Below, piece by piece: positions 1 to 8,787 of a stretch of 64,000 nt of DNA (position 1 is the first letter of the stretch; the number at the start of each line of letters is the position of its first letter). The notes below the pieces were generated by a model, which was not told where the DNA came from, did no database searches, and saw only the letters and a list, made by a program, of their open reading frames with translations. The translations under genes and the position numbers were made by a program. Source of the stretch: Flavipsychrobacter sp. (lineage in GTDB: Bacteria > Bacteroidota > Bacteroidia > Chitinophagales > Chitinophagaceae); contig JAFIGV010000011.1 of NCBI GenBank assembly GCA_017849575.1, positions 78,032 to 142,031 on the forward strand, in the 5' to 3' direction.

Positions 1-1
1 G

Positions 2-211
2 TCGCTGCAACAGGCCCAACGATCGGAGATAACGGTAAGCGTAAACGGACAAACCAATTTCAATACCCCGGGAACCATAACCGACCCCAACCTTATTACC
101 CTATACAGAAACGGCGTAAGAATATCTTTTACTACTGTCGGAAACAATCAGATCGTAAGCAATGTACCCTGTATTGCAGGCGATGAGATCACAATAGTTC
201 AATTGAATTAA
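2..211 (+). CDS. C-terminal end of a tail-fibre-like secreted protein (partial)
   Basis: An open frame enters from the left edge and stops with TAA at 209-211, giving 69 residues of C-terminus. The segment LYRNGVRI followed by GDEITIVQLN matches the end of the next protein (VYRNGAKL and GDVIEVQWVK), so the two are paralogues sharing a terminal beta domain of the kind found at the ends of tail-fibre-like structural proteins. Function is unknown; a surface or adhesive role is inference. The gap to the next start is 45 bases, so an operon is likely. Confidence 0.6.
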   Translation, partial: SLQQAQRSEITVSVNGQTNFNTPGTITDPNLITLYRNGVRISFTTVGNNQIVSNVPCIAGDEITIVQLN

Positions 212-256
212 AGCAATAGCGGAATAAACAATTTTCTTAATCAAAACAAAACAAAA

Positions 257-1252
257 ATGAGAAAGATTCTCCTGATCTTGCTGGCCACAGCAGTAGGACT
301 GCCGGCACTGGCTCAACGCCGTACCACCCGTGTTATCGACAACAAGGGAACCATCAAAATGGTGCTGGATTCCAGCTCACACTTTATTGACACTGCCTAC
401 AATGGTCTCACGGAGCTAAACGACTCTACCGTGATCCTCGGCGGCAAGCTCACACAGACAACGATAATTGACATCAACGGAAATTCTCTGCAAATAGCCA
501 ACCTGGTTTCCGGAGCCGGCACCGACAGCGTTGTCGTGGCCGATCCTTCTACCGGCGAGCTCAAAAGGGTGTCTGCATCGAGACTGTTTGGAAACCTTAC
601 AGCAAAAAATGGCCTCACCAAAATCGGCGACACGATAAAACTCGGCGGGGCACTTACCGAGCCCACCAGCATAGACGCGTCGGCCACCAACACCCTGACG
701 ATCAATGCCACTACGGCGGGCGCAATCCGGCTGGCAGGTATGACCTCCGGCTTGACCTCGGATAGCCTTGTAGTGGTGGATCCGGCAACGAGCAGCCTCC
801 GCTATATCTCCGCATCAAAACTGCTCGCCGCGTTGCAAGCCAAAAATGGCCTGACGAAAAACGGTGATACACTTGAGCTGGGCGGTACACTTACACGCGC
901 CACAACCATTTCAACCAGTGCTACCAACACGCTCGCTATTGAAGGGCTGCAGTCGGGCAGCTTTGCTACCGACAGCATCGTAGTGGCCAACCCGGCTTCC
1001 GGTGTCCTGAAAAGAGTGTCGGCCAGCTCGCTGCTGATCAGCAACGAAACAAGTTTTGCCGCCGTTACCGGCACATTGACCTATGCGGTAACCGCTATTC
1101 CTGCAGATGTAACGAGAGTGTGGGTGTACAGAAACGGAGCAAAACTGGTTGCAGGGACAGATTATACGGTTAACGGTACCGACGTGACGTTTATACAGAA
1201 TGGCTACACCGTTACCACCGGCGATGTTATTGAAGTACAATGGGTGAAATAA
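257..1252 (+). CDS. Secreted beta-repeat protein, tail-fibre-like
   Basis: A 331-residue protein with a clear signal peptide (MRKILLILLATAVGLPALAQ). The mature part holds three tandem units of about 110 residues, each running NGLTKxGDTIxLGGxLT, then TNTLxI, then DSLVVVDPxTG and SASxLL. It ends in a short domain (VYRNGAKLV, GTDYTVNG, GDVIEV) like the terminal domain of the partial protein before it. Such repeats are common in Bacteroidota surface proteins and resemble phage tail-fibre shafts. No enzyme motif is visible. No type IX sorting tail is seen, so the export route beyond the periplasm is unclear. Function unknown. Confidence 0.75.
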   Translation: MRKILLILLATAVGLPALAQRRTTRVIDNKGTIKMVLDSSSHFIDTAYNGLTELNDSTVILGGKLTQTTIIDINGNSLQIANLVSGAGTDSVVVADPSTGELKRVSASRLFGNLTAKNGLTKIGDTIKLGGALTEPTSIDASATNTLTINATTAGAIRLAGMTSGLTSDSLVVVDPATSSLRYISASKLLAALQAKNGLTKNGDTLELGGTLTRATTISTSATNTLAIEGLQSGSFATDSIVVANPASGVLKRVSASSLLISNETSFAAVTGTLTYAVTAIPADVTRVWVYRNGAKLVAGTDYTVNGTDVTFIQNGYTVTTGDVIEVQWVK

Positions 1253-1440
1253 GAAGATTCTGAGATTGTCTCGACGGTAACCTTTCTGTTTTGTGCAGGC
1301 AAAGAGTAGCATCCGGGTACAGCCATCTTAATGGTACAATGGCCGGCATTCTTTTCATAGCATCGCAACCAGAAAGAAGATCGTTGAGGCAATCTCCATT
1401 GTTAACTCTACCCTCTTCACCTACAATAGAAATCGTAGCC

Positions 1441-2445
1441 ATGGAAGGCGACTACCAAAAAAAGTTGAAACACCTTGTTTTTTTACTGATGCTGCTCATG
1501 TCAGTAAACTTGTCCGCTCAGTCCTTAATAGACATGAAGGGTACGAGAATGATGGTGGACACCTCAAAATGGCGATTGTCAGGTACGAACATCTATTCCA
1601 AAAATACCGGGAACGTGGGCATTTCCAACCCCTCGCCGAGCTACAAACTGGATGTAAGCGGCAAAGGTCGGTTTACGGACAGCCTGGTGGTGAACAGCGT
1701 CCGGATCATGGGTATTGCAGCAGGAACGGTCAATGACAGCCTTTTGGTCATAGAACCCGCTACCGGAATCGTAAGAAGAATAGCGGTAAACCGGCTGCCC
1801 GGCGGCAGACCCGACTCTACCACTGCATCCAACGGACTTACCCTTACCGGAAAAGATGTTCAATTGGGCGGTGCCCTCACAAAGCCCACTACGATTGGCA
1901 CCTCAGCTACCAACACACTCGCATTAAGCGGATTGTCCGGCGGCAACCTGACAACCGACAGTGTACTTGTAGTCAACAATGCGGGCGTGATAAAAAGAGC
2001 ATCCATGGCAACTTTTCCGCGAGTGGACCTTGATGCAGACCGCACCAGCAATTATACACCAGGAGTGGCTTACGCCACCATTGTCTATAACACTGTGAAC
2101 ACCAACGTATCTTCACAATACAATTCAGGAACCGGAATATTTACCGCAGCTGAAGATGGTCTTTATCAGGTGATGGTAACCAACATGTATAACGGCAATA
2201 TACAGGGCGATGCAATGTTCCGGAATCGTGTTATTCTTAACGGATCTGTTGTAGAGCTCGAAGGTTCAGTGGCGTTTTCGCCCTATAGTTCAGGTTCGGG
2301 TCTCGATGGCACAATAAGCCTCACCACAGTGCTATCATTGGCAGCCGGCGATAACCTGAGAATACAGGGAGGAGGTGAAGTGGGAAATATAAGGCCCCGC
2401 TATAGTACCGGACAGCACAAACTTCAAATCGTCCGCCTGCGATAA
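1441..2445 (+). CDS. Secreted tail-fibre-like protein with C-terminal C1q-like domain
   Basis: A 334-residue protein. The ATG at 1441 is preferred to a longer frame from 1291 because it places a hydrophobic signal peptide (about residues 9-25, ending NLSAQ) near the N-terminus. Next comes GNVGISNPSPSYKLDVSGKG, the typical head of Bacteroidota tail-fibre-like proteins, then one unit of the NGLTLTGKDVQLGGALT repeat shared with the upstream gene. The last 140 residues (YNSGTGIFTAAEDGLYQVMV and onward) look like a C1q/TNF-type jelly-roll. An extracellular binding role is inference from the fold. Third member of a tandem family. Confidence 0.72.
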   Translation: MEGDYQKKLKHLVFLLMLLMSVNLSAQSLIDMKGTRMMVDTSKWRLSGTNIYSKNTGNVGISNPSPSYKLDVSGKGRFTDSLVVNSVRIMGIAAGTVNDSLLVIEPATGIVRRIAVNRLPGGRPDSTTASNGLTLTGKDVQLGGALTKPTTIGTSATNTLALSGLSGGNLTTDSVLVVNNAGVIKRASMATFPRVDLDADRTSNYTPGVAYATIVYNTVNTNVSSQYNSGTGIFTAAEDGLYQVMVTNMYNGNIQGDAMFRNRVILNGSVVELEGSVAFSPYSSGSGLDGTISLTTVLSLAAGDNLRIQGGGEVGNIRPRYSTGQHKLQIVRLR

Positions 2446-2526
2446 ACAGGCTCCCATGCGCGCTCATTAACCACCATCAGCCTCAGTTTCCTAACGAATG
2501 GAGCCGCATCATTCCACCATCAGAAC

Positions 2527-3003
2527 CTAAGGAACTAACTGTTGAAAGACCTGCTGCACTTCTGTTTCGAAAGGCTGCAGGTAACCGGGAAGGCTGGAAA
2601 TATCGTCCGCAATGATATAACTGTATCGCTTTCCGTGTATAAATAACACCAGATATTTTGCGGTGCCATCTACCTCAAACTTAGGTAAACCCAATACCGG
2701 TGCATTTTCCAGCAGAAGTGCGGAAGGCACCTTGCTGAGCAGCGGCACAGCATAGGCGGCCGTAGCCTCCGGCAAAGAAAATCCGAAATGGTAGGCGGTA
2801 AGCGTATCGTTGTAGGCTCTTGTGGTATCAGCCTTCACGCCAGCACGGCTGATTAGAAAAGCCTCGCGGATGGGTATCATGCCTCCATAAGCCTGAAGGA
2901 TTATCGAATCGGCAACCACGGTACTGCTCATTTGATCGGAGCATTTGCAGCAGGAGGATTGTAAAACAACAACCACAGCAGCTAAGAAAATAAGATATCT
3001 CAT
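2527..3003 (-). CDS. Small hypothetical lipoprotein
   Basis: A 158-residue protein. The ATG at 3003 is chosen over an upstream in-frame ATG at 3039 because it gives a compact signal sequence (MRYLIFLAAVVVVLQSSCC). A cysteine follows the hydrophobic stretch with an imperfect lipobox (LQSSC), so lipid anchoring is probable but not certain. The mature part has no family that I recognise; it contains KYLVLFIHGKRYSYIIADD and no catalytic motif. It is convergent with the repeat-protein genes to its left and divergent from etfB. Confidence 0.6.
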   Translation of the reverse strand: MRYLIFLAAVVVVLQSSCCKCSDQMSSTVVADSIILQAYGGMIPIREAFLISRAGVKADTTRAYNDTLTAYHFGFSLPEATAAYAVPLLSKVPSALLLENAPVLGLPKFEVDGTAKYLVLFIHGKRYSYIIADDISSLPGYLQPFETEVQQVFQQLVP

Positions 3004-3130
3004 AATATTAGTTTTGCTTGGTAAAAAAACGGGCTTCATACCGCCTGCCTATATAGACGAACTATGCGTTAACTTTCTTAGTAAGAGATATAAAATCCCT
3101 GCCGGGCATTTTTTTACAAAGAGCATGAAG

Positions 3131-3160
3131 ACCAGGAGCCAGGATTTTTCATCTCCTGGT
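3131..3160. other. Inverted repeat between the lipoprotein gene and etfB
   Basis: ACCAGGAG and CTCCTGGT form a perfect 8-bp stem around a 14-nt loop. It lies between the divergent genes, upstream of the etfB promoter boxes. No T-run follows in either direction, so it is not an obvious terminator. It could be an operator or a leader hairpin of the divergent transcript. Confidence 0.35.
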
Positions 3161-3167
3161 CTTCCGA

Positions 3168-3198
3168 TTGGAGCGCAAAACATTTTGCAGTAGGTTTG
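3168..3198 (+). promoter_or_regulatory. Bacteroidota-type promoter of etfB-etfA
   Basis: TTG at 3168-3170, 20 bases, then TAGGTTTG at 3191-3198, matching the -33 TTG / -7 TAnnTTTG pattern. The predicted leader before the etfB ATG at 3251 is about 45 nt. Confidence 0.6.
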
Positions 3199-3250
3199 CA
3201 CACAAATTTTCCGGAGACTGCTCCGGCAATTCTTAAAACAAAAAATTCTG

Positions 3251-3994
3251 ATGAAGATTTTAGTTTGTATCAGTCAGGTACCTGACACCACTACCAAAAT
3301 CGCTTTCAGCGACAACAATACCACTTTTAATACCGCGGGTGTTACCATGATCATCAATCCTTACGATGAATGGTATGCCCTGGTACGCGCGCTGGAGCTC
3401 AAGGAAAGCGGAGCTGCAACTGCTGTTCACCTGATTACAGTAGGTAAAGCCGACGCTGAACCCGTGATCCGCAAGGCGCTTGCGCTGGGCGGCGATGAAG
3501 CCATCCGTATTGACACGGAAAGCCACGATCCATTTGTAGTAGCTTCAGAAATTGCGGCTTATGCAAGAACCGAAAATTATGATCTGGTGCTTTGCGGTAA
3601 AGAATCCATTGATTATAACAACGGGGTGATGGGAGCTATGCTGGCAGAAATGCTCGACATGAACTATGTAGGCTTCGCTACAAAACTTGACCTGAGCGGC
3701 AATACAGCGACTATCAACCGCGAAATAGAAGGGGGCGAAGAAACCGACACTGCCGGTCTGCCACTGGTAGTATCCTGCCAAAAGGGAATGTCGGAAGCGC
3801 GTATTCCCAATATGCGAGGCATTATGGCTGCCCGTACCAAGCCGCTGAAAGTAGTGGCGGCATCAGGCTTTGCGGCGGTAGCTACCATCGTATCTTACGA
3901 AATGCCACCTGCTAAGACCGGCGTTAAGATGTTTGATGCAGATAATATGGATGGACTGGTTGCAGCACTGCACAACGAAGCAAAGGTGATTTAG
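3251..3994 (+). CDS. etfB: Electron transfer flavoprotein beta subunit
   Basis: A 247-residue EtfB/FixA-type protein. With EtfA it forms a soluble heterodimer that takes electrons from acyl-CoA and related dehydrogenases and passes them to the quinone pool. Visible family features are the N-terminal MKILVCISQVPDT, INPYDEWYALVRALELKE, the core segment VLCGKESIDYNNGVMG, and the recognition region around VSCQKGMSEARIPNMRGIM. Length is normal for the family. It is followed after 46 bases by etfA, with a promoter upstream and a terminator after etfA, so the two form a self-contained operon. Confidence 0.96.
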   Translation: MKILVCISQVPDTTTKIAFSDNNTTFNTAGVTMIINPYDEWYALVRALELKESGAATAVHLITVGKADAEPVIRKALALGGDEAIRIDTESHDPFVVASEIAAYARTENYDLVLCGKESIDYNNGVMGAMLAEMLDMNYVGFATKLDLSGNTATINREIEGGEETDTAGLPLVVSCQKGMSEARIPNMRGIMAARTKPLKVVAASGFAAVATIVSYEMPPAKTGVKMFDADNMDGLVAALHNEAKVI

Positions 3995-4040
3995 CCATTT
4001 GCAGGATCCTAAACATTAACAACTTACAATCATCAAGATA

Positions 4041-5018
4041 ATGTCAGTATTAGTATTCGCAGAACATACACAGGGAAGCTTCAAGAAAAAGACTTTTGAA
4101 GCGGTACAATATGCTGCGGCTATAGCACAACAAATGGGCTCCAGTACTACCGCCGTAGTGCTGGGTAATGTAAGCGACAGCGCAGCCGCTGAATTAGGGA
4201 ACTACGGTGCACAAAAAGTGATTGTAGTTGCCGATACGCGTCTCGACAATCTGAGCGCACGTGCCTATGCCAAAGCATTGGCTGCTGCCGCCGAAAAAGA
4301 AGGCGCCAAAGTAATAGTTGCCTCACACGATGTAACCGGAAAAGCCGTAGCTCCCCGCCTCGCGGCGCGCATGAAAGCCGGAATGGTTGCAGGTGCCATC
4401 GGTCATCCTGACACGAGCAACGGCTTTGTAGTAAAAAAAGCGGTATTTGCCGGAAAGGCTTTTGCTTTTGTAAATATCACCAGTGAGGTAAAAGTGATCA
4501 CGCTAATGCCCAACACTTTCGCGGTTCAGAAAAATGAAGGTACTGCCAACGTAGAAAAGCTTGACGTTGCTTTTGATGACAAGGACTTTGGCGTACAGGT
4601 AAAAGAGGTGAATAAAGTAACCGGAACTGTTCCTCTTGCTGAAGCGGAACTGGTAGTTTCCGGCGGACGTGGAATGAAAGGTCCAGAGAACTGGCCTGTG
4701 CTGGAAGCGCTGGCGGGTGAACTGGGCGCAGCATTGGCATGCAGCCGTCCGGTAGCAGATAGCCATTGGCGTCCGCACCACGAACACGTGGGACAAACAG
4801 GCGGCACCATTCGTCCGAATCTGTATATCGCCGTGGGTATTTCAGGAGCTATCCAACATCTTGCGGGCGTAAACGGATCGAAGACGATTGTGGTGATCAA
4901 TAAAGATCCCGAAGCTCCATTTTTCAAAGCTGCCGACTATGGAGTAGTGGGCGATGCGCTGGAGATTCTTCCAAAACTTACCGAAGCCGTAAAAAAGTTT
5001 AAAGCTTCGCATAACTAA
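4041..5018 (+). CDS. etfA: Electron transfer flavoprotein alpha subunit
   Basis: A 325-residue EtfA/FixB-type protein, partner of EtfB. The C-terminal FAD-binding domain is intact: SGGRGMKGPENW, SRPVADSHW, GQTGGTIRPNLY, GISGAIQHLAG and INKDPEAPFF followed by DYGVVGD. The N-terminal half is the usual divergent alpha/beta domain starting MSVLVFAEHTQG. Normal length, no anomaly. It sits 46 bases after etfB and is followed by a strong terminator. Confidence 0.96.
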   Translation: MSVLVFAEHTQGSFKKKTFEAVQYAAAIAQQMGSSTTAVVLGNVSDSAAAELGNYGAQKVIVVADTRLDNLSARAYAKALAAAAEKEGAKVIVASHDVTGKAVAPRLAARMKAGMVAGAIGHPDTSNGFVVKKAVFAGKAFAFVNITSEVKVITLMPNTFAVQKNEGTANVEKLDVAFDDKDFGVQVKEVNKVTGTVPLAEAELVVSGGRGMKGPENWPVLEALAGELGAALACSRPVADSHWRPHHEHVGQTGGTIRPNLYIAVGISGAIQHLAGVNGSKTIVVINKDPEAPFFKAADYGVVGDALEILPKLTEAVKKFKASHN

Positions 5019-5062
5019 ATGTGAACCACTAGTTCGCGTAGAACCACTTATAAAAGCCGTTA

Positions 5063-5091
5063 GTAGCTGTCGGAAGGCAGCTACTTTTTTT
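5063..5091 (+). terminator. Intrinsic terminator after etfBA
   Basis: GTAGCTG and CAGCTAC form a perfect 7-bp stem around an 8-nt loop, followed by seven T. It lies 45 bases after the etfA stop. Confidence 0.85.
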
Positions 5092-5185
5092 ATGTTCATT
5101 ATAAGTCTCCCGCCTTTCGACGGAAAACATTATTTTCATCTATCATATAGCTTTACCGTACATCACTTTTTAAAAAAAAATAAAG

Positions 5186-5746
5186 ATGACAAAGATTCTG
5201 ATGACACTTTTATTGCTCTTAGCAAATGTTTGCATGGATGCGCAGGTCGTTTTTTCTGAAAGTTTCGAAGGCACTGCATTTCCTCCTGTAGGCTGGACTT
5301 TAGTTCCCTCCTCTGCATCATCTGCATACCTGGGAAAATGGCAAAAAAATACAAGAATTACACCAATGATAAGGAGTGGACATGCCTCCGCTTTGTCCAG
5401 TACGGCAGATGATGCTACTCGATGCGATGTATTCCTATATACGCCAACTATCCCCGCACATGCCGGATGGATCAAAGTTAGCTGCTGGGTAAAACTTCGT
5501 ACCACTGCATCACAAGCACGTGACACTTTTGCCATTAGTTACCAGCCAAACATAGCCGGGTCTCGTCCCGTGGTAATGAAAACAATATCCTCTTGGACTT
5601 CTCGCGATTGGATTCATGTGGAGTTTAAATACAAAATCCGTGTTATTTCTCCATTTAAAATCGCGTTTCGAAACGTGATAGCCGTTAGCCCTGCCCGACC
5701 CGACTATTCTTTCGCTCTCGATGACATCAAGATTGAGTTTCTGTAA
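5186..5746 (+). CDS. Secreted choice-of-anchor J-like protein
   Basis: A 186-residue protein with a signal peptide (MTKILMTLLLLLANVCMDAQ). The start of the mature part, VVFSESFEGTAFPPVGW, is the hallmark of the choice-of-anchor J / cleaved-adhesin beta-sandwich found in many secreted Bacteroidota proteins, and the closing FALDDIKIEFL also fits. Unlike most relatives it stops right after this one domain: no type IX sorting tail and no enzyme domain are attached. It may therefore be periplasmic, or a stand-alone binding module. Role unknown. Confidence 0.72.
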   Translation: MTKILMTLLLLLANVCMDAQVVFSESFEGTAFPPVGWTLVPSSASSAYLGKWQKNTRITPMIRSGHASALSSTADDATRCDVFLYTPTIPAHAGWIKVSCWVKLRTTASQARDTFAISYQPNIAGSRPVVMKTISSWTSRDWIHVEFKYKIRVISPFKIAFRNVIAVSPARPDYSFALDDIKIEFL

Positions 5747-5837
5747 TTTGATCGACAAATCCTTAAGTTCCAGATCCCATATTTTGGTACATCTTAAGGG
5801 TAAAACCGGTTCACTCAACTTCAACGAATAACCTGCT

Positions 5838-6788
5838 ATGAAAAAAACAACCTCATGGTGCATCATGCTCCTGTTTATCGCCAACGTTTGCTTTGCACAA
5901 AATGGAAAACTTTTAAAGCAAAATCCGTATTACCTCCGCGACAGCATAGTTGCAAAATGGGCGTCAATGATTCCAGATGTCAAACAACGCGTGGATCAGT
6001 CAGAATTCTACAGTATCAGCTATTTGTCCGACGGGTTGAAAGTGAATGGCTATCTGTCCCTTCCCAAAAAGTCCGGTGTGTACCCTGTTATCATTTTCAA
6101 CCGCGGAGGCAATCGTGAATTCGGCAGTCTGAATGATGCACAGATCATTCGTATTCTGGCACTGGTGTCAAGCTGGGGATATGTATGCATTGCCAGCCAA
6201 TACAGAGGGAATAGCGGCAGCGAAGGCATGGAAGAATTTGGCGGCAAGGATGTAAACGATGTGGTGAATCTTATCCCCTGTCTGAATTATATACCAAAGG
6301 CGGACACATCGCGAATAGGCATGTGGGGCTGGAGCCGTGGGGGCATGATGACCTATCTTGCCCTTACCCAAACCTGCCGTATCAAAGCTGCTGTGGTGGG
6401 CTCCGGGCTGGCTAATGCATTTACGACCATAAGTAAAAGACCCGGGATGGAGTCCGTATTTGAAGAACTCGCTCCCGGCTATTCGCAACACAAAGATTCG
6501 ATACTCAAAGCACGCAGTGCAGTATATCAGGCAGAGAAAATGTGCGCTTCCACACCTATACTCATTTTAGCCGGCACTGCCGACTGGCGTGTATCGCCGG
6601 AAGAACAATTTGAAATGGCGCGCCGGCTGTATGAGCTCAAACACCCGGTTCGCTTCGAACTGCTGGAAGGCGGGCAACACAGCCTAGCGGAGCATTTTGA
6701 TGAAGTAAACCGTGCAACCCAAGATTTTTTCGATCAATACGTGCGGGATAGGAAAGCTATTCCTTCATTAGAGCCACATGGTAATTGA
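5838..6788 (+). CDS. Secreted alpha/beta hydrolase, S9 prolyl-oligopeptidase-like
   Basis: A 316-residue hydrolase with a signal peptide (LLFIANVCFAQ). The catalytic triad is recognisable: nucleophile S166 in GMWGWSRGG, acid D249 in LAGTADWRVSP, and H281 in EGGQHSLAEH. The GxSxG elbow and the order of motifs fit the catalytic domain of the S9 peptidase / acyl-peptide hydrolase group, but the N-terminal beta-propeller is absent, so it may be an esterase or a small-peptide hydrolase. It is probably periplasmic. It sits 91 bases after the anchor J-like gene; co-transcription is possible but not shown. Confidence 0.82.
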   Translation: MKKTTSWCIMLLFIANVCFAQNGKLLKQNPYYLRDSIVAKWASMIPDVKQRVDQSEFYSISYLSDGLKVNGYLSLPKKSGVYPVIIFNRGGNREFGSLNDAQIIRILALVSSWGYVCIASQYRGNSGSEGMEEFGGKDVNDVVNLIPCLNYIPKADTSRIGMWGWSRGGMMTYLALTQTCRIKAAVVGSGLANAFTTISKRPGMESVFEELAPGYSQHKDSILKARSAVYQAEKMCASTPILILAGTADWRVSPEEQFEMARRLYELKHPVRFELLEGGQHSLAEHFDEVNRATQDFFDQYVRDRKAIPSLEPHGN

Positions 6789-6857
6789 CACAAACTGAGC
6801 TTTTTCATTGTTCAGGATCTTATTCCTAGTTCAGGCTCGATGTTCCGAAGGGTCGAT

Positions 6858-6915
6858 GTTCAGGATGTTCCGACGGGCATCCTGAACTTAAGGATGTCGC
6901 GGATTTGTAATCCGC
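6858..6915. repeat. Two adjacent intergenic palindromes
   Basis: 6858-6887 is a perfect 10-bp inverted repeat (GTTCAGGATG and CATCCTGAAC) around 10 nt. 6899-6915 is GCGGATT-tgt-AATCCGC, a perfect 7-bp hairpin. GATGTTCCGA also occurs twice just before and within the first one. There is no T-run, so these look like small REP-type repeats between two convergent genes rather than ordinary terminators. Confidence 0.55.
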
Positions 6916-6945
6916 CACAGGAATACGTTTATCAATTTCCGCTTG

Positions 6946-8727
6946 CTAAGCCATAGCCTTTGCTGGTGTTTCCTTGCGCTCGCCGATCTGCTGGCGCCAC
7001 ATAGCGTAATAAAGTCCCTTTTCATCGAGCAGGCTGTAGTGATTTCCGGTTTCGACAATATGCCCTTTTTCCAAGACAAAGATGCGGTCGGCATGCATGA
7101 TGGTAGAAAGCCTGTGGGCGATCATAACGGTAATGTGCTCGCGTTGATCCGTGATGTGACGAATGGTCTTTGAAATTTCTTCTTCGGTGAGTGAATCGAG
7201 TGCCGAGGTGGCTTCGTCGAAAATCATAAGACGCGGATGGCGCAGCAATGCACGGGCTATCGAAAGCCTTTGCCTCTCGCCACCCGATAGTTTGAGACCA
7301 CCCTCTCCGATCATCGTATTAATTCCATTTTCTGCCCGGGCTAAAAGATTCTGACAGGCAGCTTTTTCCAATACTTCGCTGATCTCTGCATCCGTAGCCG
7401 TGGGGTTGACAAACAATAGATTTTCTTTGATGGTACCCGAAAACAATTGCGTATCCTGAGTGACAAAACCAATCTGCGTCCGCAATTCATCAAACTCAAT
7501 TTCTTCATCAGCCACATTGTTATAAAAAATGCGTCCGCTGTTGGGATGATAAAGTCCTACGAGCAATTTTACTAGCGTGGTCTTACCCGATCCCGAAGGA
7601 CCGACAAAAGCCACCGTCTCCCCAAGCTTCACCTCAAAAGATATTTGCTCCAAAGCAGGGCGCAGCGCAGTCTGATGTTGAAAGCTTACGTCGCTAAAGC
7701 GCAGATGCTGCACCATATTGATGGGCTGCGGATGAAGCGGCTTCCGCTCGGCAGGGCGCTGCATCAAAGTCTCCATATTATTGAGCGAAGCCTGGGCTTC
7801 CCGGTAAGCAAGTATTACATTGCCCAACTCCTGCAGTGGACCGAAAATAAAGAAGGAATAAAACTGCATGGAAAAAAGTTGCCCCAGTGTGAGGGTATCG
7901 CGAAAAAGAAAAAACAGGAGCGAGAACATGATGCACTGCCGCAAAAAATTGACGAAGGTGCCTTGCACAAAGGATATGGCGCGGATACTGCGTACTTTTT
8001 TCAGTTCCAGCCCCAGTATTTTTATTGTGTTAGCATTGAGCCTGTTGATCTCCTGATTAGTTAATCCCAGGCTTTTTACGAGCTCGATGTTGCGCAGTGA
8101 TTCGGTCGTGGAACCGGCAAGTGCATTGGTCTCCGCAACGATATTCTTCTGAATGAACTTGATCTTTTTACTCAGAAAGGTGGTCAATAATGCCAGTGCG
8201 GTAGCGCCTCCTACAAAGATGATGGGCAGCCAGGGACTGAGACGAAAAGCATAAACCATCACAAAGGCAATACCCACCAGGGGTATAAATACAAGGTTGA
8301 TAAAGCTCATGATAAACTTCTCACAGTCGGTACGCACCTTGGTGAGTACTGAGAGGGTCTCTCCGCTTCGTTTATCCTCAAAATCCTGATACGGCAGGCT
8401 CATGGCGTGTTTCAGCCCATCGGTATAAATATTTGCGCCAAATTTCTGAATGACCACATTGGTTGTATAATCCTGAAAAGCCTTGGCAATTCGCGATACC
8501 ATTGCCGTGCCGACGAGCATTCCCAAAGCCATCATCACCCCCCGGAAATATTCATTATCGAGCCCGTGGCTCCGATAGTATTCTACCTTGTTGGCAAAAG
8601 GATCAATAAGATATTTACCAAAAATGTACGGATCAAAAAGGGAGAAAATCTGATTGATGGAAGCAAGCAACAGCGTGACAAATATCATCAGCTTGTACTT
8701 ACTCAGGTAGCGAAGAAGAAGTTTCAT
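6946..8727 (-). CDS. ABC exporter, fused permease and ATPase (MsbA-like)
   Basis: A 593-residue half-transporter that should act as a homodimer in the inner membrane. The N-terminal 310 or so residues carry about six membrane segments of the type I exporter fold. The ATPase follows with Walker A GPSGSGKTT, Q-loop FVTQDTQLF, signature LSGGERQRLS, Walker B RLMIFDEATSALD and switch histidine MIAHRLST. Substrate cannot be read from sequence; lipid, peptide or drug export are all possible. It is transcribed towards the 6.9-kb palindromes, with a TATCTTTG box just upstream of its ATG. Confidence 0.9.
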   Translation of the reverse strand: MKLLLRYLSKYKLMIFVTLLLASINQIFSLFDPYIFGKYLIDPFANKVEYYRSHGLDNEYFRGVMMALGMLVGTAMVSRIAKAFQDYTTNVVIQKFGANIYTDGLKHAMSLPYQDFEDKRSGETLSVLTKVRTDCEKFIMSFINLVFIPLVGIAFVMVYAFRLSPWLPIIFVGGATALALLTTFLSKKIKFIQKNIVAETNALAGSTTESLRNIELVKSLGLTNQEINRLNANTIKILGLELKKVRSIRAISFVQGTFVNFLRQCIMFSLLFFLFRDTLTLGQLFSMQFYSFFIFGPLQELGNVILAYREAQASLNNMETLMQRPAERKPLHPQPINMVQHLRFSDVSFQHQTALRPALEQISFEVKLGETVAFVGPSGSGKTTLVKLLVGLYHPNSGRIFYNNVADEEIEFDELRTQIGFVTQDTQLFSGTIKENLLFVNPTATDAEISEVLEKAACQNLLARAENGINTMIGEGGLKLSGGERQRLSIARALLRHPRLMIFDEATSALDSLTEEEISKTIRHITDQREHITVMIAHRLSTIMHADRIFVLEKGHIVETGNHYSLLDEKGLYYAMWRQQIGERKETPAKAMA

Positions 8728-8735
8728 ACTGCGGA

Positions 8736-8743
8736 CAAAGATA
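8736..8743 (-). promoter_or_regulatory. -7 box upstream of the ABC exporter gene
   Basis: TATCTTTG on the minus strand, 8 bases upstream of the ATG at 8727, a perfect TAnnTTTG match. No clear -33 TTG was found, and the implied leader is almost absent. Confidence 0.45.
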
Positions 8744-8787
8744 GCGCCACAGTCCGCTTGCCGCGCTGATAACCGCTTAGGCGAATT

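Noticed and set aside
1..2445. Prophage tail region
   Set aside because: The fibre-like proteins carry signal peptides and no capsid, terminase, portal or lysis genes are near.
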